Positions 41,527-50,851 of a DNA stretch of 64,000 nucleotides are shown here, piece after piece. Position 1 is the stretch's first letter. Every line of letters starts with the position of its first letter. The stretch comes from an uncultured Clostridia bacterium (GTDB lineage Bacteria; Bacillota; Clostridia; Christensenellales; Aristaeellaceae), in the NCBI GenBank assembly GCA_947565865.1, contig CANOHT010000007.1:45377-109376 (forward strand), written 5' to 3'. Under the pieces are notes generated by a model. The model was not told the DNA's origin and did not search any database. It saw only the letters and a program-made list of their open reading frames with translations. The position numbers and the translations under genes were made by a program.

Positions 41527-43773
41527 ATGCGACCGATCAAGCTGTGGTATGACGCGCCGGCCAAGGACTGGAACATCGCCCTGCCCCTGGGCAACGGGCG
41601 CATGGGCGCGATGGTCTTTGGCGGCACGGTGCTGGAAAGGATCAGCCTGAACGAGGACAGCGTGTGGTACGGCGGCTTCCGGGATCGGGTAAACCCCGAC
41701 GCCCGGGAAGCCCTGCCGGTTATCCGCCGTCTGCTGCGGGAGGATCGTATCCAGGAGGCTCAGGATCTGGCGGAAATCGCCCTGACGGCCACTCCGGACG
41801 GCGAGCGCCACTATGAGCCCCTGTGCGATCTGATCCTTCAGCAGCTGGACGGCGACCGCCCCCAGGGCCTCCACGGTATGCGCAGCCTGCGCGGTCAGGA
41901 TATGACCCGCCATGAGCGGGAGGTCAGCGATTACCGCCGGGCGCTGGATATCCGGGATAGTCTGCACACGGTTTCCTATGTCCGCAAGGGCAGGGCCGTC
42001 AGCCGGGAGTGCCTGCTGTCCTTTCCTCACCAGGTTTTCGCCCTGCGTCATGAGGGATACTCTGCCCGGGTGGTGCTGCGCCGGGGGCCGTATGTGGGCC
42101 GCGTTGACAGGGTTGACGGTTCGACCATTCTCCTCAGCGGTCAGACGGGAGACGGCGGCGTCAGGTACATGGCCGTGTGCCGTGCGGTGGGCCGGGGCGT
42201 CCGGGTGGTGGGCAATACGCTGCTGATTCCGGAAAAGTGCGACCTGTTCCTGGCTTCGGCCACATCCTTCCGAACGGAAGATTTGCTGGCGGAATGCCTG
42301 CGTCGGCTGGACACAGCCGAGGAGGCGGGCTATGACGCGGTGAAAGCCGCCCATGTGGCGGAGCATCGGGCCATGATGGAGCGCTGCACCCTGACCGTCG
42401 AGGACGATCCCGCGCTGGACGAGCTGCCCACCGACCGCCGCCTGGCTCGGTACGCTGAGGGTCAGCCGGATAACGGCCTGGAAGCCTGCTACTTCGCCTT
42501 CGGGCGGTATTTGCTGGCGGGCTGCTCCCGGCCTGGAAGCCTTCCGGCCAATCTGCAGGGCGTGTGGAACGACGACTTCCGCCCGGCCTGGGACGGCAAA
42601 TATACCATCAACATCAACACGGAAATGAACTACTGGCCCGCCGAAAGCTGCGGCCTGTCCGAGATGCATCTGCCGCTGTTTGAGCACTTGAAGCGAATGA
42701 AGCCCCATGGGGAGCGGGTGGCCAGCGAAATGTACGGCGCTTCCGGCTGGGTGGCCCACCACAACACGGATTTGTGGGGGGACTGCGCGCCCCAGGATAC
42801 CTACCTGCCCGCGACTTATTGGGCCATGGGGGCGGCGTGGCTGTGCCTGCATATTGCCGAGCATTACCGCTTCACATTGGATATTGCTTTCCTGCGGGAG
42901 CACTATGACCTGATGGCGGATGCAGCCCGGTTCTTCCTGGATACCTGTGAAAAAACGGCGGACGGCTGCTGGACGGTCAGCCCCTCCGTCTCCCCGGAGA
43001 ACGTGTACATCACCCCGGAGGGGGTGCACGGCACGATGACCAACTGCGCGGCCATGGACGGGCAGATTCTGTGGGCGCTGATGACGGCGCTGGAGGAGTG
43101 CGGCGAGGCCATCGGTGCTGACACCGCCCGGTGGACAGCCTTCAAGCGGGGACTTGATCCCGTTCAGGTGGAGGAGGGCCGGGTGAAGGAATGGCTGCGG
43201 ACGTGCGGCGAGGCCGCGCCGGGGCATCGGCACATTTCGCACCTGTTCGCGCTGTACCCATCCCACGAAATCACCCCGGCCACGCCGGAGGCCTTTGCCG
43301 CGGCCCGGGAGACGCTGGAGCACCGTTTGGCCCACGGCGGCGGCCATACCGGCTGGAGCCGCGCGTGGATCATGTGCCTGTGGGCCCGGCTGCTGGACGG
43401 CGGCAAGGCCGGGGAGAACATCCGCCTGCTGCTGGAGCGCTCCACGCTGCCCAACCTGCTGGACAACCATCCGCCCTTCCAGATTGACGGCAACTTCGGC
43501 GCCACGGCGGCCATGGCGGAAATGCTGGTGCAGAGCCATGAAGGCTTCCTGCGGCTGCTGCCGGCGCTTCCTCCTCAGTGGGAGAAGGGCCAAGCCAGGG
43601 GCCTTTGCGCCCGGGGCGGCTATGTCATCGACATCGCCTGGGACGGCGAAAGCTGGCAGGCGGAGGTCACCGCGAAGGCGGCGGGTGTGCTGCGCCTGGC
43701 CGACGGCCGGACGATGGCTCACAAGGCTGGGGATACCCTCGTTGTGACGGCGGAGACCATGACCATACGATAA
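41527..43773 (+). CDS. Glycoside hydrolase family 95 (alpha-L-fucosidase / alpha-L-galactosidase)
   Basis: The 748-residue protein has the GH95 layout: an N-terminal beta-sandwich starting WYDAPAKDWNIALPLGNGRMGAM, then an (alpha/alpha)6 barrel with NLQGVWNDDFRPAWDGKYTININTEMNYWPAES, SPSVSPENVY carrying the expected catalytic Glu, and FQIDGNFGATAAMAEML carrying the conserved Asp. GH95 enzymes remove alpha-1,2-linked L-fucose or L-galactose; in a pectin locus this would act on side chains of rhamnogalacturonan. No signal peptide. The start at 41527 (MRPIKLWYD) lies five bases after the GH28 stop. Substrate preference between fucose and galactose cannot be read from sequence by eye. Confidence 0.93.
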   Translation: MRPIKLWYDAPAKDWNIALPLGNGRMGAMVFGGTVLERISLNEDSVWYGGFRDRVNPDAREALPVIRRLLREDRIQEAQDLAEIALTATPDGERHYEPLCDLILQQLDGDRPQGLHGMRSLRGQDMTRHEREVSDYRRALDIRDSLHTVSYVRKGRAVSRECLLSFPHQVFALRHEGYSARVVLRRGPYVGRVDRVDGSTILLSGQTGDGGVRYMAVCRAVGRGVRVVGNTLLIPEKCDLFLASATSFRTEDLLAECLRRLDTAEEAGYDAVKAAHVAEHRAMMERCTLTVEDDPALDELPTDRRLARYAEGQPDNGLEACYFAFGRYLLAGCSRPGSLPANLQGVWNDDFRPAWDGKYTININTEMNYWPAESCGLSEMHLPLFEHLKRMKPHGERVASEMYGASGWVAHHNTDLWGDCAPQDTYLPATYWAMGAAWLCLHIAEHYRFTLDIAFLREHYDLMADAARFFLDTCEKTADGCWTVSPSVSPENVYITPEGVHGTMTNCAAMDGQILWALMTALEECGEAIGADTARWTAFKRGLDPVQVEEGRVKEWLRTCGEAAPGHRHISHLFALYPSHEITPATPEAFAAARETLEHRLAHGGGHTGWSRAWIMCLWARLLDGGKAGENIRLLLERSTLPNLLDNHPPFQIDGNFGATAAMAEMLVQSHEGFLRLLPALPPQWEKGQARGLCARGGYVIDIAWDGESWQAEVTAKAAGVLRLADGRTMAHKAGDTLVVTAETMTIR

Positions 43774-43812
43774 CCCGTCTTCCCTGGCGAAGGCGGAAAG
43801 GAGGCGGTCGGC

Positions 43813-44466
43813 ATGACCATTTATGTCTGCGGAGATTCCACGGCGGCGGCATATGAGCTGGAGCGCGCGCCTATCACCGGCTGGGGACAGCTGCTGGAAG
43901 GGTTCCTGCCGGAATGCCGGGTGGTGGACGCGGCCCGGGGCGGCCGGAGCACCAAGTCCTTCCTGTCGGAGGGGCGGCTTCAGGCCATTGAGAAGGAAAT
44001 TCAGCCGGGGGATCTGCTGCTGATCCAGTTTACCCACAACGATACCAGCGACCTTGTCTGGCGGCACACCGACCCGCACACATCCTTTGTGTCCAACCTG
44101 TCTGTCTTTGTGGACACGGCCCGGCTCCTCGGCGCGGTGCCGGTGCTGATGACGCCCATCCCCCGGCGCTATTGGCGGGAGGGCAGGCTGCTGGAAAGCC
44201 ATGACGAGTACCCCGACGCCATCCGCCGTCTGGCGATGATGCGGAACGTGCCGCTGATCGACATTTACCAGAAAGGCACAGCCTACATCCGCGCCATCGG
44301 TGAGGCGGAAAGCGCCAGGATGTACATGAATGTGGAGCCGGGGCTTTATCCCGCTTTCCCCGATGGACAGAAGGACGATACCCACACCTGCCATGTTGGG
44401 GCGGAGGTCTATGCCCGCATGACGGCGGAAGCCCTGGCGGAACTGAAGCTGATAGGAGGAAAATGA
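43813..44466 (+). CDS. Rhamnogalacturonan acetylesterase, SGNH fold (CE12)
   Basis: The 217-residue enzyme has block I GDST (Ser 9), a Gly-rich block with RGGRSTKSF, block III THND and block V DDTH...HVGAE. These give the Ser-Asp-His catalytic set of family CE12. It removes acetyl groups from galacturonate in rhamnogalacturonan. It lacks a signal peptide, unlike fungal counterparts. The last codons are four bases from the CE8-CE12 fusion gene, whose C-terminal half is a paralogue. Confidence 0.9.
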   Translation: MTIYVCGDSTAAAYELERAPITGWGQLLEGFLPECRVVDAARGGRSTKSFLSEGRLQAIEKEIQPGDLLLIQFTHNDTSDLVWRHTDPHTSFVSNLSVFVDTARLLGAVPVLMTPIPRRYWREGRLLESHDEYPDAIRRLAMMRNVPLIDIYQKGTAYIRAIGEAESARMYMNVEPGLYPAFPDGQKDDTHTCHVGAEVYARMTAEALAELKLIGGK

Positions 44467-44470
44467 GGCC

Positions 44471-46093
44471 ATGGTGATTATCGCGAAGGACGGCACGGGG
44501 GATTTTACCTCCATCCAGGCGGCCATCGACGCCGTGCCCATGAGCAGCCGGACGCCAACGATCCTGCTGGTGCGCATGGATGAGTATCATGAGAAGGTTA
44601 TTGTCAACAAGGACAATATCCGCATTGTGGGCGAGGCGCGGGATCGTACCGTCATCACCAACAGCGGCTGTGCCAAGGACTTGAATGAGGAAGGCAAGGA
44701 GAAGGGTACCTTCCTGTCCTACACCTTTCTGGTGACGGGCAGCAATGTGGAGGTGGAGAACATCACCATCCGCAACGACGCGGGGGACGGCCAGGATGTG
44801 GGTCAGGCCGTGGCGGTTTACGCGGCGGGCGACCGGGGTGTGTGGCGCAACGTGCGGATGATTGCCTCCCAGGATACGCTGTTCTGCGGTCCCACCATGC
44901 CCAAGGTGGCCAAGGACGCCCTGCCCCGGCTGATCCCCGAGGGCGTCATCAGCGTGGGCGACTGTCCGCTGGTGCTGAACCGCCAGTATTTTGAGGATTG
45001 CTATATTCAGGGCGACGTGGACTTCATCTTCGGCCCCTACCGCTGCTGGTTTGAGCGCTGCACGCTGTTCATGAACGAGCGGGGCGGATTCTACACGGCG
45101 GCCAACACCCCAGAGCAGTCCGAGCAGGGACTGGTCTTCCACCGCTGCAAGCTCACCGGCGCCTGCCCGCCTGGCCTGGCTTATCTGGGCCGGCCCTGGA
45201 GGCCCTACGCCCGGACGGTCTTCCTCCATTGTGAGATGGACGAATGCGTCAGCCCCGAGGGTTTTCAGGACTGGGGAGGCGGCGCGGCCATTACGGAGCG
45301 CTGCGGCGAATACGGCACCACCGGCGCCAGGGCGGATCAGTCCACCCGCCATCCCCGTCAGAAGCGGCTGACGGCGGAGGAAGCCGAGCTGCTTACCCTC
45401 CATGAGGTCATCGGCGGCTGCGATCACTGGAACCCGCAGAAGCGCACGCCCACCTGGTTCCTCTGCGGCGATTCCACCATGTGTCCCTATCCGCCCCAGT
45501 GCTATCCGCTGACGGGCTGGGGGCAGCCTCTTGCCATGCTGGCCGAGGATGTCTTCGTGGAGAATGACGCTGGCGGCGGCCGCTCCAGCAAGTCCTTTGT
45601 GGCGGAGATGCGGCTGAACTTCATCGAGCTGTGCCTGCGCAAGGGCGACAAGCTGTTCATCCAGTTCGCCCACAATGACGAAACGGAGGAGCCTGAGGTT
45701 CATACCGTGCCCCGGGTGACGTATCCTGAGTACCTGGGCATGTACATCGACGCGGCCCGCCGTCAGGGCGCGGAGCCCATCCTGGTGACGCCGATTGTCC
45801 GCCGCTGCTTTGACGAGAGCGGCAGGCTGGTCAGCACCCATGGGGATTACCCCGCCGCCATGCGCGATCTGGCGGAATACCGGGGTGTGCGTCTGCTGGA
45901 TATGGAGCGGGCCTCCGCCGAACTGGTGCAATCCATGGGCCCGGAGGCTGCGAAGGCGCTGTACAACTGGCAGGAGAAGGGCCATCCTAACTATCCCGAC
46001 GGCATTCAGGACGATACGCACCTGTCCTTCACCGGCGCTGCCCGGTTTGCCCGCCTGGCCATGGCGCTGCTGGCGGAAAGCGAAAACAGGTAA
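44471..46093 (+). CDS. Pectinesterase (CE8) fused to acetylesterase (CE12)
   Basis: A two-domain cytoplasmic esterase of 540 residues. Residues 1-320 are a pectin methylesterase: GTGDFTSIQAAIDAVP, GQAVAVY at 111-117, SQDTLF with Asp at 135, the nucleophile Asp 184 in GDVDFIFG, and LGRPW with Arg 241. Residues about 328-540 are a CE12 acetylesterase: GDSTM with Ser at 335, GGGRSSKSF, HND at 401-403 and DDTHLS near the end. One polypeptide can thus remove both methyl and acetyl esters from imported pectin oligomers. No signal peptide. It overlaps no neighbour, but lies 4 bases after one gene and 15 before the next. Confidence 0.93.
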   Translation: MVIIAKDGTGDFTSIQAAIDAVPMSSRTPTILLVRMDEYHEKVIVNKDNIRIVGEARDRTVITNSGCAKDLNEEGKEKGTFLSYTFLVTGSNVEVENITIRNDAGDGQDVGQAVAVYAAGDRGVWRNVRMIASQDTLFCGPTMPKVAKDALPRLIPEGVISVGDCPLVLNRQYFEDCYIQGDVDFIFGPYRCWFERCTLFMNERGGFYTAANTPEQSEQGLVFHRCKLTGACPPGLAYLGRPWRPYARTVFLHCEMDECVSPEGFQDWGGGAAITERCGEYGTTGARADQSTRHPRQKRLTAEEAELLTLHEVIGGCDHWNPQKRTPTWFLCGDSTMCPYPPQCYPLTGWGQPLAMLAEDVFVENDAGGGRSSKSFVAEMRLNFIELCLRKGDKLFIQFAHNDETEEPEVHTVPRVTYPEYLGMYIDAARRQGAEPILVTPIVRRCFDESGRLVSTHGDYPAAMRDLAEYRGVRLLDMERASAELVQSMGPEAAKALYNWQEKGHPNYPDGIQDDTHLSFTGAARFARLAMALLAESENR

Positions 46094-46108
46094 CAGGAGG
46101 AAAACGCG

Positions 46109-47455
46109 ATGCTCGATCAACGGCTGAAGACCCGGGTGGAGGATTTCGTCAGCCGCCTGGAACGGGAGGACGTGTGCCTGCACGGCTTCATGCTCTCCGT
46201 GGGCGGCAAGGTGAAGGCGGAGGCGTATTACGCGCCCTTTGAGGAAGGAAAGCCCCACCGCATGTATTCCGTCAGCAAGACCATGACGGCCCTGGCCATC
46301 GGCATCCTGATGGGCGAGGGTAAATTATCGCTGGACGATCACATTGTCGACTATTTCCGGGACTATCTGCCCGAAAACCCGGACGGCCGCCTGCTTCGGC
46401 TGACCCTGCGGGACATGCTGCGCATGGCCACCTGCTACCGCTCCACCGCCTACCGGGAGGGCATCGACGAGAACTGGACGAAGCCCTTCTTCACCGCCAC
46501 GCCTACCCACGAGCCGGGCACCGTTTTCCACTATGACACGGGTTGCTCTCAGGTGCTGGCGGCGCTGGTGGCGCGGCTGAGCGGCATGGAGGTCATCGAC
46601 TTCCTGAAGGAGCGTGTATTCGATCCCATCGGCGCCACGGACGAAAAGTTCTGGCTGCGCGATCCCTCCGGCACCTGCCAGGGCGGCACAGGGCTGTGCA
46701 TGTCCCTGCGGGATCTGCACAAGGTCACGCGGCTGGTGATGGAAGGCGGCGGCGGTCTGATCCCGGAATGGTTCTGCCGGGAGATGGGGAAGTGCCACAG
46801 CGTCAACGTACTCAACGCGCCCCGGGAGGAAAGCAGCGGCTACGGCTGGCAGGTGTGGATGACCCGTGTGGGCTGGGCCATGTATGGCCTGGGCGGCCAG
46901 CTGGCGGTGGTGTGCCCGGAGAAGGACGCGCTGCTGTGTACCATCGCGGATACCCGGCTGGACCCCGTGGGTGTGCAGCGCATCTACGACGCCTTTTTCG
47001 AGGAAATCTATCCCTACATCGGCATGGAGGACATGGCGCCCCTTCGGCTGTCCCTGAAGACGAAGCCCATCGGCTATGACCCGGCCTTCGCCATGGCGGC
47101 GGCTGGCCCCTACGTCTTCAGCGAGCCGAATCCTCTGAGCCTGAAGTCCGTGGAGCTGCGCGGCAACGAGCTCCTCTGGGAAAATGCCTGGGGCAGGCAT
47201 CCGCTGCGCTTCGGCGTGGGGGAGAACATCGTCGATACCTTCCCCGGCTGGCCCGACCTGCCCACCCTCTGCGCCGGCGGCTGGCTGGCGGAGGGACTGC
47301 TGCGGGTGCGCTGCTATATCATCGGCAACGCCCCCTGCGGCGTGGACATGCTGCTGTGCTTCAAGGGCGACAGCCTCACCGTGCAGTCCCGCAAATCCTT
47401 TGATCCGGCCACCAACGCTTATGAGGGTGTGGCGTCGGGGTATATCCGGGGTTAA
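46109..47455 (+). CDS. Serine hydrolase of the beta-lactamase / class C family
   Basis: A 448-residue protein with the SxxK motif SVSK (Ser 54, Lys 57), YDTG as the YxN-like motif and no signal peptide. A C-terminal extension of about 150 residues after the hydrolase domain contains beta-strand-like segments. These proteins are related to penicillin-binding proteins and esterases such as EstB. In this position, as the last gene of the pectin enzyme set, an esterase or deacylase for sugar oligomers is more likely than beta-lactam cleavage; this is inference. AGGAGG precedes the ATG. Confidence 0.85.
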   Translation: MLDQRLKTRVEDFVSRLEREDVCLHGFMLSVGGKVKAEAYYAPFEEGKPHRMYSVSKTMTALAIGILMGEGKLSLDDHIVDYFRDYLPENPDGRLLRLTLRDMLRMATCYRSTAYREGIDENWTKPFFTATPTHEPGTVFHYDTGCSQVLAALVARLSGMEVIDFLKERVFDPIGATDEKFWLRDPSGTCQGGTGLCMSLRDLHKVTRLVMEGGGGLIPEWFCREMGKCHSVNVLNAPREESSGYGWQVWMTRVGWAMYGLGGQLAVVCPEKDALLCTIADTRLDPVGVQRIYDAFFEEIYPYIGMEDMAPLRLSLKTKPIGYDPAFAMAAAGPYVFSEPNPLSLKSVELRGNELLWENAWGRHPLRFGVGENIVDTFPGWPDLPTLCAGGWLAEGLLRVRCYIIGNAPCGVDMLLCFKGDSLTVQSRKSFDPATNAYEGVASGYIRG

Positions 47456-47471
47456 AAACGCTCAAGGAACC

Positions 47472-47519
47472 GATCCCCGTCGTGAAGCCATTGCTTTTCG
47501 GCGGGGATTTCTCTATAAT
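47472..47519 (+). promoter_or_regulatory. Terminator-like hairpin overlapping the promoter of the Nudix gene
   Basis: GATCCCCGTCG (47472-47482) pairs with CGGCGGGGAT (47499-47508), followed by TTTCTCT, which may end the pectin transcript. TTGCTT (47491-47496) and TATAAT (47514-47519), 17 apart, form a promoter for the next gene within the same stretch. Confidence 0.6.
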
Positions 47520-47572
47520 GGGTTCAATCGCAAGGTTAGAGCGCCTTTAATCATGGAGCGGAGGAAAGCGGA

Positions 47573-48067
47573 ATGGTCAAAACCATAGAAATTCGCGGCG
47601 TGAACGCCTTTGAAACCTTTTCCAGGGTGCGCGTGGGCTGCAGGGGAATCGTCATCCGGGATGGCCGGATGCTTATTTCCCATGAGGTCAACGTTGACTG
47701 CTGTCTGATCCCCGGCGGCGGCCTGGAGGGGGGCGAGACGCCAGAACACTGCTGTGTCCGCGAAATCAGTGAGGAAACGGGCTATATCGTCAGGCCCACG
47801 GCTCACTTCCTGACACTGAGGGAGTATTACGAGGAATATCAGTATATCAGCAACTACTTTCTCTGCGACATCATCGGCATCACAGCGCAAAACCTAACGG
47901 CCAATGAGATCAAGCGTGGGCTGACGCCGGTGTGGATCGAGCCGGAGAAGATGCTGCGGCTGTTTGCCAGGCACCAGGATTACGCGGCGACCAACGAGGA
48001 ACGGCGCGGCGCTTATTTGCGGGAGTTTACCGCGCTGACGGAATATTTCAGAATGTTCGGAGCGTGA
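47573..48067 (+). CDS. Nudix hydrolase
   Basis: A 164-residue protein with a complete Nudix box, from GGGLEGGETPEHCCVREISEETGY, matching Gx5Ex7REUxEExGU with the catalytic REISEE. It hydrolyses nucleoside diphosphates linked to another group, using Mg. The substrate cannot be told from sequence. It has its own promoter, so it is not part of the pectin locus. Downstream is a broken membrane methyltransferase gene. Confidence 0.9.
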   Translation: MVKTIEIRGVNAFETFSRVRVGCRGIVIRDGRMLISHEVNVDCCLIPGGGLEGGETPEHCCVREISEETGYIVRPTAHFLTLREYYEEYQYISNYFLCDIIGITAQNLTANEIKRGLTPVWIEPEKMLRLFARHQDYAATNEERRGAYLREFTALTEYFRMFGA

Positions 48068-48143
48068 GAGCTGCCCAAGGGTCGGCCGACAGGCACGCTG
48101 CCTTACGGACAGGTGGCCGAAGGTAAAGGAGGCGTGATGTCGC

Positions 48144-48720
48144 ATGACAAAGAAGCTGTTTTTCCAGGCAATGGGCAAATTCATCCTCGGCGCGGTGGCG
48201 GTGAGCCTGCTGCGCTTCCTGCCGGCGGGGACGCTGCGGTATTGGAACAGGTGGCTGCTGATGGGCATTCTGTTCATTCCCATGTTTTTTGCCAGCATGG
48301 TGATGCTGCTGAGAAACCCCGGAACTGCTGAAAAAGCGGCTCAACGCCAAGGAGCGGCAAGTGGAACAGAAGCGCGTGATCGCTTGGCGCGGGCTGATGT
48401 TCTTCATGGGGGTTGTTCTGGCGGGGCTGATTTCCGCTTTGGATGGATCATACGCCCGGTTGGCTCTCCTGGGTGGGGCGGCCGCGTTCCTGCTGGCCTA
48501 GCTGCTCTGCGCGGGGTGCTGCGGGAGAACGCTTACCTGTCGCGGACGGTGGAGGTTCACAAGTGACAGAAGGTGATGGTCACGGGGCTGTACGGCGTGG
48601 TTCGTCACCCTGGCCGTTTTCCTCGTTTATCTTATTTTCATCGTTAAGCGGATCAGCAAGGAGGAAACGGTGCTGAAACAAGACCTGGTGAAGTACAGAC
48701 TTATTCCGTTTGTGTGGTGA
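48144..48720 (+). pseudogene. Isoprenylcysteine carboxyl methyltransferase-family gene, frameshifted
   Basis: The beginning encodes MTKKLFFQAMGKFILGAVAV and RYWNRWLLMGILFIPMFFAS, the start of bacterial ICMT-family membrane methyltransferases. An extra C in the run at 48317-48320 shifts the frame (expected PELLKKRLNAKE appears in frame 2). The frame returns with DFRFGW and VLRENAYLSRTVEVHK, an in-frame TGA follows at 48564-48566, then QKVMVTGLYGVVRHP continues. The product segment after this is shortened, yet the normal ending KRISKEETV and DLVKYRLIPFVW is still readable to the stop at 48718-48720. At least three lesions are present, so the gene is dead. A good ribosome site (AAAGGAGG) survives upstream. 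Confidence 0.85.
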
Positions 48721-48869
48721 CAGGGCGGCAAAGAGACAGGCGGGCCATCGCGGGATGACCTCCGGGCGTCGACTAAGCGGTATCAGCCATTTCTTTGACA
48801 GGCTGGGCAACATGGATGGCTTGACGCCATGCATGTTGCTACTTTTTGATGTTGAGGTTATACAGAACG

Positions 48870-49949
48870 TTATGATGCGGCAAACAAACTCGGCAGGATG
48901 TGGTATAAATAGGTGTACAGCGCGTTGATGGTATGCGTACCGTTCTGCATCATCGTACAGCTGGTGTTCTCGCCCGGCTTGAACATATCGTCGTATTTGA
49001 GCAGCGATACCATCTGGCTGGTTGTCACGTCAAAAGCGTCATCCTCCGACCCTGTGGCTACAAACAGCATGAAATCCTTTTTGCCGTATCCTTGCGCTGA
49101 CACGGCGTCATACAAAACCTGTGCGGATAAGTCGCTGTCCATGATGCCGGAAGTACCGTCTTCGCCATCGTCCCAGCTGGCTTCGCTGATGGGCAAAAAC
49201 CAGCGGAACGCTTGCATTTGTTGAATGAACACATACCAGGTGCACACGCCGCCCATGGAAAAGCCTGCAATGGCGCGGTGATCGCGGGATGCGACAATGT
49301 CCTCTCTTGAAGCGGAGGACGCATAAGTCCTGCACTTTGATTCAATCTGGGGAATGATGTCTTCTATCAGCTCCTGCGGGAAGGCCGATGCAATTTCCAC
49401 CTGCATGGGCAGTGGAAGCCATGAGAACATGCCTTCACGGGGAACATAGGAGGCAGCTACCACAATCAGCGGTTCAAGCTCGTTGTTTTCAATCATATGA
49501 TCCAGCAGGCATTGGAGCACGGTCACCTTATCCGGGCTGAGGTAGTTGCTCGGAGCGCCGCTTGCGCCGTGCAAAAGGTACAGTACGTTGTATGACTCGT
49601 CTGATGTATCATAACCAAACGGGAAATATACCATGACAGACTTGACCGTAGGGCTCTCCCGTGTTTCAATGTCATAGGTATCATATCGAATCTTCTCCAC
49701 GCGACCTTGATGTTCCGCCTCTGACAGATAGGATTCGGGCACATCGTCCGCATCAATGCTGGCCTTGGTCAGCATGGGGAAATCCATGTCGCCCTCATTG
49801 ATCGCGAAGGGTGCGTCCATGGGGGGCCTATCGGCAGGCGGCTCCTCCGTATACGCGCAGTCCATGCCGAAGAACAGGGCCAGACAGATCAGCAAGGCGA
49901 TCAGACGGCGGTAGCGCGCGGGGCTTTGAGCAATCTTGATACGATGCAT
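48870..49949 (-). CDS. Secreted alpha/beta-hydrolase esterase (CE1-like)
   Basis: A 359-residue exported protein with a signal peptide (RRLIALLICLALFFGMDCAYTEE). The hydrolase domain contains SVMVYFPFGYD, NVLYLLHGASGAPSNYLS, nucleophile elbow GFSMGG, and a His in NGTHTINALY near the C-terminus; the Asp/Glu is probably in VATGSEDDAFD. This matches the CE1/esterase D group that includes feruloyl and acetylxylan esterases. It may assist in glycan breakdown outside the cell, but lies on the opposite strand to the pectin genes and has a lower-GC appearance. AAAGGTGA precedes the start. A Cys at the end of the signal region is not in a convincing lipobox. Confidence 0.85.
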   Translation of the reverse strand: MHRIKIAQSPARYRRLIALLICLALFFGMDCAYTEEPPADRPPMDAPFAINEGDMDFPMLTKASIDADDVPESYLSEAEHQGRVEKIRYDTYDIETRESPTVKSVMVYFPFGYDTSDESYNVLYLLHGASGAPSNYLSPDKVTVLQCLLDHMIENNELEPLIVVAASYVPREGMFSWLPLPMQVEIASAFPQELIEDIIPQIESKCRTYASSASREDIVASRDHRAIAGFSMGGVCTWYVFIQQMQAFRWFLPISEASWDDGEDGTSGIMDSDLSAQVLYDAVSAQGYGKKDFMLFVATGSEDDAFDVTTSQMVSLLKYDDMFKPGENTSCTMMQNGTHTINALYTYLYHILPSLFAAS

Positions 49950-50369
49950 TTGGCAGTCTTCACCTTTTTTGTGTTATGAAGCCTTCCGGCGAGTCGCTGC
50001 TGTGGCCAGCAGGGTACCCGCTCGCTTGCCATCGTGCAGCATCATTTTCGGAGGACGCGCTTTCATTGTAAAGGAAGACGCATACGATTTCAATGAAGAA
50101 TCGGACACGAACCGTTGGAAAAATGAGTACATCGTTAACTTTTTTTCGTTGACCGTCATCTTGATGGCTCGAATGCAGGCGGCTTGCTGAATGAGGCTCC
50201 GATATGCCGGATTGAGAATACGCGGGCAGCGGGGGACGGAGGGCGCTCCAGAGAGCAATGCGGTTTCGCGGACGATCCCGCGCAAAAAGGATGAAGGTTT
50301 TGATTCAAAGCCCTCGTCCTTTCAGCCGCTTTGTCTTTCATCGAACCCCAGGGGCCATCCCAGCCCCGC
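49950..50369. other. Intergenic region without a supported gene
   Basis: The 420 bases upstream of the esterase hold short, overlapping open frames on both strands with no ribosome sites and no recognisable protein segment. They adjoin the decayed phosphotransferase gene, so some of this may be further decayed sequence. Confidence 0.35.
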
Positions 50370-50770
50370 TCATTCCCCGCTGTACCATGTGCGGATCGTT
50401 CTGTTCATGTTGTCGTACCAGGACAGCACGTCCTTCACCAACTGCTGAGAAACCCCGATTTCCTCGTCTCCGAAGGGAACTGCTCAGGGCGGGGTGGATA
50501 ACATGCTCCCTCGCGTCAGCGCCGACGATCCAGGTTTGTACCATGTACACGCCTTCCTACGATGTACAGGCTTGTGTATCGGTATCCCCGGGGCGGCCAC
50601 ATGGCGCATCAGCCCGTACTCATGCTGCCTCCGCTCATACTGGTTTATCGCGGATGCGCGGAGCAGGCATGTGCGGCCGTCCTCGATTTTACGCAATCCT
50701 CTTTGTTCTTGGATCAGCCCTTGCTGATGGGTTTCCGTGAAATAAACTTGAGCATGACCTCCGCCCTCGG
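50370..50770 (-). pseudogene. Aminoglycoside phosphotransferase-family gene with internal deletion and frameshifts
   Basis: On the minus strand one frame reads LRKIEDGRTCLLRASAINQYERRQHEYGLMRHVAAPGIPIHKPV, matching the N-lobe of APH-family kinases (LLRxSxxxxYERRxxE, then a xxGIPMxxPV strand). After a shift, VYMVQTWIVGADAREHVI continues it. The sequence then jumps, at about 50480, to AVPFGDEEIGVSQQLVKDVLSWYDNM and ends with TWYSGE and a stop at 50370-50372, which is the extreme C-terminus of such kinases. The catalytic HGDxxxxN and DFD region is missing, so an internal deletion removed about two thirds of the kinase. The left end is approximate. Confidence 0.7.
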
Positions 50771-50851
50771 GACAGCCTTCCAGCCAATCGCCTTCCCTGG
50801 GAAAGCGCCTATCAGGCTTTTACGCCCTTGAGGGCTGAGGCTGCCGCGCCG

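Noticed and set aside
41383..44577. Open frame of over 1000 codons on the minus strand
   Set aside because: It is the shadow of the GH95, CE12 and GH28 genes in GC-rich DNA. Its translation is low complexity (rich in His, Arg, Gly, Gln) with no motifs, whereas the plus-strand proteins have intact catalytic motifs.
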